DNA of 64,000 bases from CAINVV01 sp963663005. Its GTDB lineage: Bacteria > Bacteroidota > Bacteroidia > Bacteroidales > Prolixibacteraceae. The position numbers and the translations under genes are program-made. Within the stretch, counting starts at the first letter, position 1, and each line of letters starts with the position of its first letter. The notes under the pieces are model-generated. The model made no database searches, was not told the origin of the DNA, and saw only the letters and a program-made list of their open reading frames with translations. Location: the NCBI GenBank assembly GCA_963663005.2, contig CAXXHH010000013.1, forward strand, positions 124,001 to 188,000, in the 5' to 3' direction. This document shows, one piece after another, positions 25,491-32,838 of the stretch.

Positions 25491-27281
25491 ATGTCCGAAA
25501 CTATTCATATCACAATCAACGGTATACCTGTAGAAGTGGATGAAAATACGGTTATTCTTGATGCAGCAAAAAAGGTAAATGTTGTCATCCCGACCTTATG
25601 TTACCACCAGGATATCTGTGTGGCAGGTAACTGCAGGGTTTGTCTGGTTGAAATCACCGGACAAAAAAGACTGGCGGCCGCCTGCGCTACACCCTGCGAA
25701 GAGGGAATGGACATTCTCACCAACAGTTTGAAAGTGCGGAATTGCCGGAAACATATCATAGAATTACTGCTGTCTGAACACAATTCAGATTGCACAAAAT
25801 GCTACAAAAACGGCAAATGTGAACTTCAGAAGCTCTCCTCTGATCTGAAAATTATTACCCAGGATTTCATAGAACTTTTTAAAGAGAAAAAATATACCCT
25901 CGACAATTTTTCTCCCAGTATTGTCAAGGACGACAGCAAATGTATCCGTTGTCAGCGATGTGTCAGAACATGTGAAGAGCTTCAGGGTGTCAACGCCCTT
26001 TCTGTGGCCTACAAAGGACACGAGATGAAAATCTCCACCTTCTATGAGAAACCAATGAACGATGTTGTTTGTACCAATTGCGGACAATGTGTAAACCGCT
26101 GTCCAACCGGAGCATTGGTCGAAAAGAACTTCATCGAGGATGTCTGGGATGCTATTTCGGATCCCGACCTTCATGTCGTGGTGCAGACGGCTCCCGCAGT
26201 ACGCGTTGGACTGGGCGAAGAACTGGGCTACGAAGTTGGAAACCGGGTAACAGGGAAAATGGTTGCCTCATTAAAGAGGCTGGGTTTCGATGCTGTGCTT
26301 GACACCGACTTCACCGCCGACCTCACGATTATGGAAGAGGGCACCGAACTGCTGGGTAGACTAAAAAGGGCGTTGCTCGATAAAGATAAATCCGTGGCAC
26401 TTCCGATGGCTACCTCCTGCTCCCCAGGCTGGATCAAATATATCGAACATATGTATCCGGAATACCTGCCCAATTTATCCACATGTAAATCGCCCCAACA
26501 GATGTTTGGTGCATTGCTCAAAACCTATTACGCAAAAGCACGAAACATTGATCCCGAAAAAATAATCTCGGTGTCGGTTATGCCCTGCACCGCCAAAAAA
26601 TTTGAAGCGGCAAGACCGGAGATGCACGACAGCGGCTACCGCGATGTCGACTTTGTACTAACAACCCGGGAGCTGGCTATCATGATCAAACAGGCCGGAA
26701 TAAATTTCACACAACTGGAAGAGATGGAATTCGATCGCCTAATGGGCGAATCAACCGGTGCAGCTGTCATTTTCGGCGCTACCGGAGGTGTGATGGAGGC
26801 AGCGCTGCGAACAGTCTACGAAATAGTTACCGGAAGAGAAATTCCATTTAAAGACCTGATTGTGCATCCGATCAGAGGAATGGAAGGCGTCAGAATGTGC
26901 GCCATAAAAATAGAAGGAACCCTGGACGAATGGAAATTCCTGGATGGAGTTACACTCAAATGTGCTGTGGCTCACGGATTAACGAATGCAAAGAAGGCGA
27001 TGGATTCTGTCAAGGAAGGCAAGGCTCAATTCCATTTTCTGGAAGTCATGGCCTGCCCCGGCGGTTGTCTCGGAGGTGGCGGTCAGCCTATCCCGACCAA
27101 TTTCGAAATCCGAAAAAAACGTGCTGCAGCAATCTATGCTGAAGATATGGGCAAACCCATCCGCAAATCACATGAAAATCCGGAGGTCATTAAAATTTAC
27201 AACGACTTCCTCGGTAAACCATTGGGCGAATTATCTCATAAACTATTGCATACTTCCTATCAAACAAGAGAAAGAACTTAG
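25491..27281 (+). CDS. hydA: [FeFe]-hydrogenase catalytic subunit
   Basis: A 596-residue enzyme making or using H2. Order of domains: N-terminal [2Fe-2S] ferredoxin (Cys37, 48, 51, 65), His-Cys3 [4Fe-4S] site (HNSDCTKC...C), two [4Fe-4S] motifs (CIRCQRCVRTC and CTNCGQCVNRC), the H-cluster domain, and the C-terminal small-subunit-like tail (KKRAAAIYAEDMG to LLHTSY). H-cluster motifs are TSCSPGW (308-314), MPCTAKKFE (Cys366) and EVMACPGGCLGGGGQP (Cys522, Cys526). The first motif has Ser311 where most enzymes have a second Cys. Works with the adjacent NuoE- and NuoF-like subunits. Confidence 0.95.
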   Translation: MSETIHITINGIPVEVDENTVILDAAKKVNVVIPTLCYHQDICVAGNCRVCLVEITGQKRLAAACATPCEEGMDILTNSLKVRNCRKHIIELLLSEHNSDCTKCYKNGKCELQKLSSDLKIITQDFIELFKEKKYTLDNFSPSIVKDDSKCIRCQRCVRTCEELQGVNALSVAYKGHEMKISTFYEKPMNDVVCTNCGQCVNRCPTGALVEKNFIEDVWDAISDPDLHVVVQTAPAVRVGLGEELGYEVGNRVTGKMVASLKRLGFDAVLDTDFTADLTIMEEGTELLGRLKRALLDKDKSVALPMATSCSPGWIKYIEHMYPEYLPNLSTCKSPQQMFGALLKTYYAKARNIDPEKIISVSVMPCTAKKFEAARPEMHDSGYRDVDFVLTTRELAIMIKQAGINFTQLEEMEFDRLMGESTGAAVIFGATGGVMEAALRTVYEIVTGREIPFKDLIVHPIRGMEGVRMCAIKIEGTLDEWKFLDGVTLKCAVAHGLTNAKKAMDSVKEGKAQFHFLEVMACPGGCLGGGGQPIPTNFEIRKKRAAAIYAEDMGKPIRKSHENPEVIKIYNDFLGKPLGELSHKLLHTSYQTRERT

Positions 27282-27301
27282 TCAGTAAACCCTTTTTACC
27301 T

Positions 27302-27309
27302 TATATTTG
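27302..27309 (+). promoter_or_regulatory. Candidate -7 promoter element for hydG (TATATTTG)
   Basis: Perfect TAnnTTTG, 18 bp before the HydG start codon. The -33 region (TTAG near 27278) is a poor match to TTTG, so hydG may have a weak promoter of its own or rely on read-through from hydA. Confidence 0.4.
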
Positions 27310-27326
27310 CAGTTCAAAATTACATC

Positions 27327-28835
27327 ATGGGACTTACTAGTATTAAGGATTGGAAGAAAGGGGTAATTAACAACGCTGAAATCGATAAGTACCTGGTAGA
27401 TGGCAAAGATTATATTGACAATCAATCCATTTTTGCCGCGCTGGAAAGAAACAGTCGACCAGACGCCCTGTATATCAGAGATATTCTTCAAAAATCACTT
27501 TCTATAACCACCCTTTCCTCCGACGAGACCGCTGCACTCCTGCAGGTAAAAGATCCGGAACTTTGGGCAGAAATTAACCGCACGGCCCTGGAAGTCAAGA
27601 GAAAAGTTTATGATAATCGCATCGTTTTTTTCGCTCCGCTTTATTGTGCCAATTACTGCGTAAACAACTGCGCGTATTGTGGTTTCCGTGAAGCCAATGT
27701 TCTGGAAAAAAGGCGAATTCTTACCATGGATGAGGTGAAACGGGAAACATCTTCCGTTTTACGGGAAGGTCATAAGAGATTGATTCTGGTATTCGGAGAA
27801 CATCCTTCCACGGATGTGGAATATATGGTAAATTGTATTAAAACAGTCTATTCTGTAAGCGAAATAGCGCCAAAATCCGGACAGCCCACCAATATACGAC
27901 GGGTCAACATCAATGCCGCTCCGATGGAATCGGCCAAGCTGAGACAATTGAAAGAAGCCGGAATCGGAACCTACCAGGTATTTCAGGAAACATACCACCG
28001 CGAAACATTTGAAAAAGTACATCCGACCAATACCTTGAAGGGAAACTACCGCTGGAGGCTTTATGCCCTGCACCGGGCGCTTGACGCCGGACTGGATGAT
28101 GTGGCAATCGGTGCGCTTTTCGGCCTATATGACTGGAAATTTGAGGTCATGGGACTGCTGAAGCATACGCACGATCTTGAACGTCAGTTCGGAATCGGTC
28201 CGCACACGATCTCCTTTCCACGCATGACTCCGGCATTGGGATCCTGGCTAAGCGATCATTCAGAGTACATTGTATCTGATGAAAACTTCAAAAAATTAGT
28301 TGCCGTACTTCGATTATCGGTGCCAACTGCCGGACTGATTGTTACGGCCCGGGAGAAAGCATCCATCAAACAAGAGGTTTTCCAATTGGGATGCACTCAA
28401 ACGGATGCCTCCACCAGAATCGGCATCGGAGCATACAGCGACCAGCAAACAGAGATACCACAAGATAGCGAACAATTTACAATCGGCGATCCCCGCGATC
28501 TCGATGATGTTATTCAGGAGGTCGGTAAACTAGGCTATATCTCCTCATTCTGCACCGCCGGCTATCGTTGCGGTCGCACAGGAGAAACAATCATGGGCAT
28601 GCTGAGCCATTGCGTAGAGAGTAAGTTCTGTAAACTTAATGCCGTACTCACCTACCGGGAATATCTTGACGACTATGCTTCTCCGGCTACCAAAATCATT
28701 GGGGAAGATCTGATTAAAAAGGAGATTGCTGAAATCGAAGGCGCCGAGTATTTTCAAAATAAACCACACCTTTTAGCTAAATTTCGGCAGGATTACGGTG
28801 AGATTATCAATGGGAAAAGAGATCTTTACATATAA
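27327..28835 (+). CDS. hydG: HydG-like radical SAM maturase
   Basis: A 502-residue protein resembling HydG, which splits tyrosine to supply CO and cyanide for the H-cluster. The radical SAM motif C-x3-C-x2-C is intact (Cys111, 115, 118), as are the HydG-type stretches NINAAPM, TYQVFQETYHR and GALFGLYDWKFE. The C-terminal auxiliary-cluster motif C-x2-C-x22-C is altered: Cys409 and Cys435 align, but position 412 is Gly (CTAGYRCGRTG), with an extra Cys415. It follows hydA after 45 bp and ends 20 bp before exbB. HydE and HydF are not in the window. ThiH is excluded because it lacks this C-terminal region. Confidence 0.85.
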   Translation: MGLTSIKDWKKGVINNAEIDKYLVDGKDYIDNQSIFAALERNSRPDALYIRDILQKSLSITTLSSDETAALLQVKDPELWAEINRTALEVKRKVYDNRIVFFAPLYCANYCVNNCAYCGFREANVLEKRRILTMDEVKRETSSVLREGHKRLILVFGEHPSTDVEYMVNCIKTVYSVSEIAPKSGQPTNIRRVNINAAPMESAKLRQLKEAGIGTYQVFQETYHRETFEKVHPTNTLKGNYRWRLYALHRALDAGLDDVAIGALFGLYDWKFEVMGLLKHTHDLERQFGIGPHTISFPRMTPALGSWLSDHSEYIVSDENFKKLVAVLRLSVPTAGLIVTAREKASIKQEVFQLGCTQTDASTRIGIGAYSDQQTEIPQDSEQFTIGDPRDLDDVIQEVGKLGYISSFCTAGYRCGRTGETIMGMLSHCVESKFCKLNAVLTYREYLDDYASPATKIIGEDLIKKEIAEIEGAEYFQNKPHLLAKFRQDYGEIINGKRDLYI

Positions 28836-28855
28836 ATCTATTGTCAATTTGATGT

Positions 28856-29665
28856 ATGAGAACACAAGAACAAACTGAATTCACAAAATTTCAAAATCTT
28901 TCGGCCGGCTTAGTCATTCCAATAGCTTTTGTTATTGCACTGGCCGTTTTCTTTGGATTGATGGGGGCCTCTTCAAATTTTCAGGGCAATGATTCAGACA
29001 ACTTGCCTCTGCAAGGAAATTTTCTTGGAATTATTTACAAAGGCGGATATATAGTACCGATTTTGATGACGTTACTGCTAACCGTAATGACGTTTTCATT
29101 GGAAAGATATTACACGATCAGAAAGGCTCACGGAAATTTAGCCCCTGTGAAATTTGTTGCAAAACTGAAAAATTATCTTGCCAAAGACGATATTCAGGGT
29201 GCAAAAGAAGAATGTGACAGGGTTCAGGGTTCTGTTGCCAGTGTGGCAAAGTCGACCCTCGACAAATATGAGCAGATGGCAAAGGACAAGCTCATGACGA
29301 AGGAGCAAAAAGTGCTGGACATCCAAAAAAACGTAGAGGAAGCCATATCACTCGAGCTACCTGCTCTTGAAGAGAATTTACCCATTCTGGCAACAATTTC
29401 TTCGCTGGCTACTCTAATGGGACTTCTCGGTACGGTGTTGGGTATGATTCGCTCTTTTGCCGCAATGGCTAACGCCGGAGCGCCCGACTCAGTGGCCCTT
29501 GCTAATGGTATTTCAGAAGCATTGGTGAATACTGCTTTCGGTATCGCCTCCGCAGCCCTGGCGATGGTATCCTACAGCTACTTCACGACAAAAATCGATA
29601 AACTCACCTATGCCATAGACGAGGCAGGATACAGTATTGCGCAAACGTTCGCCGCGAAACATTAA
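28856..29665 (+). CDS. exbB: ExbB/TolQ-family proton channel subunit
   Basis: A 269-residue inner-membrane protein with a hydrophobic helix at about 18-38, a second at 62-80, and the conserved MotA/TolQ/ExbB pair of helices near the C-terminus (LPILATISSLATLMGLLGTV and ISEALVNTAFGIASAALAMV). It forms the proton channel that powers TonB. First gene of an exbB-exbD-exbD-tonB set; it begins 20 bp after the HydG-like gene. Confidence 0.9.
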   Translation: MRTQEQTEFTKFQNLSAGLVIPIAFVIALAVFFGLMGASSNFQGNDSDNLPLQGNFLGIIYKGGYIVPILMTLLLTVMTFSLERYYTIRKAHGNLAPVKFVAKLKNYLAKDDIQGAKEECDRVQGSVASVAKSTLDKYEQMAKDKLMTKEQKVLDIQKNVEEAISLELPALEENLPILATISSLATLMGLLGTVLGMIRSFAAMANAGAPDSVALANGISEALVNTAFGIASAALAMVSYSYFTTKIDKLTYAIDEAGYSIAQTFAAKH

Positions 29666-29667
29666 CT

Positions 29668-29724
29668 AGTTGAAAGTGGAGAGTTGAGAGCTAACTTTTC
29701 ACTTTCAACTCTCCACTTTCAACT
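29668..29724. repeat. Perfect 20-bp inverted repeat between exbB and exbD
   Basis: Arms at 29668-29687 and 29705-29724 are perfectly complementary (core GAAAGTGGAGAGTTGA), with a 17-base loop. The stem would form in the mRNA and end about 20 bases before the exbD start. Related sequence flanks 36520-36670. Confidence 0.75.
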
Positions 29725-29743
29725 TTCCTTTTTCTACTTCCTT

Positions 29744-30358
29744 ATGCCGAAAGTTAAAATTCATAGAAAGAGTACATTTATCGATATGACAGCAATGTGC
29801 GATGTTGCATTTCTGTTGCTTACCTTCTTTATGCTCACTTCCAACTTCACGAAAAAAGAAGGGACATCTGTCAATACACCATCCTCTATCTCAGAAATCA
29901 AAATTCCTGAACGAAACATCATGCTAATTTTGGTGGATGCGCAAGGCAAAGTCTTTTTCGGTATCGACGGACAGGATAACCGGGTTGCACTTCTGGAAAA
30001 AATGGGAGCGACCTACAACATCAACTTTAGTCCCGATGAATTGAAAGAATTCAGCCTTATTAACAGCTTCGGGGTACCTATTACCGGCATGAAGTCCTTC
30101 CTTTCACTGAAGCCTGAAGAGCGGGATAATCCAGCTAATTCTGCAGGAATACCTTGCGATTCAATAGACAATCAATTCAAAAATTGGGTCAGCACAGCAC
30201 GCAGTATCAGCGCGGATTACCGGATCGCAATCAAGGCCGACCAATCGACCGCCTATCCGGTTATCAAAAAACTGATGGGTACCATGCAGGATCTTAAAGA
30301 AAACAGATACAACCTGATAACCAGTCTCGAAACGGCTTCTGATCTGGAGACAAAATAA
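29744..30358 (+). CDS. exbD: ExbD/TolR-family biopolymer transport protein (first copy)
   Basis: About 204 residues from MPKVKIHRKS. A short cytoplasmic N-terminus is followed by one membrane helix beginning with the conserved Asp (IDMTAMCDVAFLLLTFFML), then a periplasmic domain with TolR-like end (IAIKADQSTAYPVIKKLMG). It couples proton flow through ExbB to TonB. The ORF could be read from 29684, but those 20 residues come from the inverted repeat and are unlikely to be translated. Confidence 0.9.
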   Translation: MPKVKIHRKSTFIDMTAMCDVAFLLLTFFMLTSNFTKKEGTSVNTPSSISEIKIPERNIMLILVDAQGKVFFGIDGQDNRVALLEKMGATYNINFSPDELKEFSLINSFGVPITGMKSFLSLKPEERDNPANSAGIPCDSIDNQFKNWVSTARSISADYRIAIKADQSTAYPVIKKLMGTMQDLKENRYNLITSLETASDLETK

Positions 30359-30364
30359 GGAACT

Positions 30365-31010
30365 ATGGCTGAAATAGCGCAAAATCATAGAAAAGGCAGG
30401 AAGAAAGGGAGAGCAAAAAAGTTGTCCACGAGAATCGATTTTACCCCGATGGTCGACCTTGGTTTCTTGCTGATCACCTTCTTTATGCTGGCTACCACGC
30501 TGAATAAGCCCCAGACGATGGAAATTGCCCTGCCATCCAAAGACAAAACCAATGAGCAAGACCAGACAACTGTCAAGGCGTCCAGAGCAATAACGATCCT
30601 TCTTGGTAAAGACAACAAAGTGTATTATTACGAAGGTACCCGGGAAAATGGCGTTGATCCGGTCCTGAACCAGACGAATTATTCCCCGACCGGACTGCGG
30701 CAATATCTGATAGGCAAGAATTATGACGTGATGGTTAAAGTTCGCGACTTGAAAATCGAAAAGGAGAAAAAGAAATTGTCGGAGGAGGAATTTGAAAAAA
30801 GAAAGTCAGAGATTGTAAAAGATAAAAAGGGCCCCATCGTCCTGATTCGGGCAACCGACGAATCTGTCTAACCGCAACCTGATTGATGTATTGGACGAAA
30901 TGGCGATTTGCAATATTGACCGGTATGCAATTGCTGATATCACTCCATTCGATTTGGATTTAATTGCCAAGCTCAACCCTGAAAAAGTATCCGCAAATGG
31001 CTCCAAATAA
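30365..31010 (+). pseudogene. exbD: ExbD/TolR-family protein (second copy), frameshifted
   Basis: The first 168 residues encode a normal ExbD: basic N-terminus, IDFTPMVDLGFLLITFFML helix and periplasmic domain. The frame then stops at TAA (30869-30871). Removing one A at 30870-30871 restores a further 46 residues (YRNLIDVLDEMAICNIDRYA to KVSANGSK) that match the usual ExbD C-terminus and end at 31010, overlapping the tonB start. So either the gene is disrupted, or the sequence has an extra base here. It starts six bases after the first exbD. Confidence 0.85.
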
Positions 31011-31798
31011 CGATCTCTTTTCAAAGGAATGGTGCGATCTTGTATTTGATCCAAAATACCGCGAATATGGTGGCTACGAACTACGAACGAATTCAGCGGG
31101 CAGGCATTCCAAGGCCTTGCTAATCGCAGGTATTGTTTTCATCATGGTAGTTGCTACCCCTTTTCTTATCAAACAGATCTTCCCGAAAAGAGCAGAAAAA
31201 GATACTTCCGTCAGAGTATTTACAGATATCAGGATCGATCCTCCCAAAATGGAGGACGTCTTAAAAGAAGTGCCTCCACCCCCGGAACCACTTCGAAATA
31301 CAATCAAATTCGAACTTCCTGTAATTAAACCGGATGAACTCGTAGCAGAGGAACAGCCGCTTACCCAAAAGGAGATTCTGGATCAAAAGAGCGCCATCAG
31401 CACCACAACATTCGACAAGGGTACAGATGATATCTCAGCCCCGGTGACAGACGATAAAGCGAAAATTACAGAGGCCTCCGATGTTCCCCTCGTGATGGTA
31501 GACCAAATGCCGCAATTTCCAGGCGGAGAACGGGAAATGCTCCGATTTATCAAAAACAACCTTCGCTATCCGCTGTCGGCTCAGGAAAACGGCATCCAGG
31601 GTACTGTTTTACTGAACTTTGTCGTCAACCGGGAAGGAAAAATCATTAACCTCAAAGTGGGTAAAAGGAATCGGTTTTGGTTGCGACGAGGAATCAATCC
31701 GCGTGATGGAAAAAATGCCCCTGTGGACACCCGGCAAACAGCGGGGACAAACAGTTTTGGTTAGCTTCACCATGCCGTTCCGTTTTGTATTGAACTAA
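30997..31798 (+). pseudogene. tonB: TonB energy transducer, frameshifted near the C-terminus
   Basis: From MAPNNDLFSKEWC: a cytoplasmic start, one membrane helix (about residues 36-54), a proline/acidic periplasmic linker (KEVPPPPEPL) and a TonB C-terminal domain (QFPGGEREMLRFIKNNLRYP, GTVLLNFVVNREGKI). After LKVGK the frame turns into nonsense and ends at 31764. Dropping one A in AAAA (31663-31666) restores GIGFGCDEESIRVMEKMP...FTMPFRFVLN, the normal TonB end, stopping at 31798. A TTG start at 30964 was rejected. The uninterrupted protein would be about 266 residues. Confidence 0.88.
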
Positions 31799-31809
31799 TA
31801 AGTATCAGG

Positions 31810-32748
31810 ATGAGAACAATTTTCCTCTGCATCGGACTCCTGACAATTGCTGCTGGCTGCCAATTTTTCAAGGGAAAACCAAAGCAGAGTTCAACTATCT
31901 CCGGAACGACAAGTATCGCTGTCGATGAAACCTTCCGTCCGGTGATTGAGGCCGAAATCAGCCTTTTTAAAGGAATTTACGGAGAATCCGAATTCAATGC
32001 CCGATACCTCCCGGAAGGTGAAGCATTCAGGCTCCTGATAAGCGACAGCGTCCAGCTGATCGTTACTTCACGCATGTTGAAACCTGAAGAAACAGCTATC
32101 ATTAACCAGCGGAAATTGTTCCCGAAACAGGTAAAAATTGCCACAGACGCAATCGCGTTAATCGTCCATCCAACCTGCAAAGACTCCCTGATCTCAGTGA
32201 ATCAAATCAGAGATATTCTTTCAGGAAAAATCACAAATTGGAAACAACTGAGTTCTTCCTCCCCGTCCTTGCCTGTCAACGTACTTTTCGACAACGAGAA
32301 ATCGGGAATTGTGAAGTATTTGATTGATTCTGTCTGTCATGGAAATTTCTCAACAGCCAGTGTTTCTGCGCTAAAGTATAACCTGGATGTGATTAATTAC
32401 ACGGCGTCACACCCTGGAACACTCGGTTTTATTGGGGCCGGCTGGATTTCAAATAAAAATGATTCCTTGCATCTCTCTTTTCACAAAAAAATCAAGGTAC
32501 TGTCTGTAAGTGCTTCGGATATTCCAACAGTAGAAAATAGCTACAAGCCGTATCAGGCCTATCTCCTGGACAATATGTACCCCCTGAGCAGACCAGTATA
32601 CATGATCAATACCGAACCGCGTACCGGATTGTCGACGGGCTTTGTCTCCTTCGTAGCAAGCGACAAAGGCCAGCGAATAATCCTAAAATCAGGAATTATA
32701 CCTGCAATTGCTCCCACAAGAGTGGTAAATGTGAGAGATAAGATGTAA
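31810..32748 (+). CDS. PstS-like periplasmic binding lipoprotein
   Basis: A 312-residue lipoprotein (signal ending IAAGC). The body is a type II substrate-binding fold related to phosphate-binding PstS, with IVTSRMLKPEE, DAIALIVHPTC, VNQIRDILSGKITNWK and LGFIGAGWI. No phosphate permease genes are nearby; instead it follows tonB and precedes a TPR gene, an order seen around Bacteroidetes TonB clusters. It probably binds a small anion or serves the TonB system rather than a Pst ABC transporter; the ligand is unknown. Confidence 0.75.
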   Translation: MRTIFLCIGLLTIAAGCQFFKGKPKQSSTISGTTSIAVDETFRPVIEAEISLFKGIYGESEFNARYLPEGEAFRLLISDSVQLIVTSRMLKPEETAIINQRKLFPKQVKIATDAIALIVHPTCKDSLISVNQIRDILSGKITNWKQLSSSSPSLPVNVLFDNEKSGIVKYLIDSVCHGNFSTASVSALKYNLDVINYTASHPGTLGFIGAGWISNKNDSLHLSFHKKIKVLSVSASDIPTVENSYKPYQAYLLDNMYPLSRPVYMINTEPRTGLSTGFVSFVASDKGQRIILKSGIIPAIAPTRVVNVRDKM

Positions 32749-32752
32749 TATA

Positions 32753-32834
32753 TAGTGACGCATCGTGATGCGTCTTTATTAAAATTTGAACGATAGTAGA
32801 GACGCATGGAATGCGTCTTTGGTGAAATTTGAAC
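32753..32834. repeat. Tandem GACGCAT hairpin repeat
   Basis: Two units of about 38 bp. Each has a small perfect hairpin (GACGCATC-GT-GATGCGTC; AGACGCAT-GGA-ATGCGTCT) followed by TTT...AAATTTGAAC. They fill the gap between the PstS-like and TPR genes. They may act as weak terminators or mRNA stabilisers. Confidence 0.65.
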
Positions 32835-32838
32835 AAAA

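Noticed and set aside
24229..27142. Long frames antisense or out of frame within hydB and hydA (up to 164 codons)
   Set aside because: Shadow frames of strongly conserved genes, with no motif or start context.
27327..28835. ThiH (tyrosine lyase of thiamine synthesis) as identity of the HydG-like gene
   Set aside because: The C-terminal Cys-containing domain and the NINAAPM and YHRETFEKVHPT segments are HydG-like, and the gene follows hydA.
30860..31670. Programmed frameshifting as explanation of both exbD and tonB breaks
   Set aside because: Neither site has a classic slippery heptamer with stimulatory hairpin, and two such sites in one operon would be very unlikely; error or decay is simpler.
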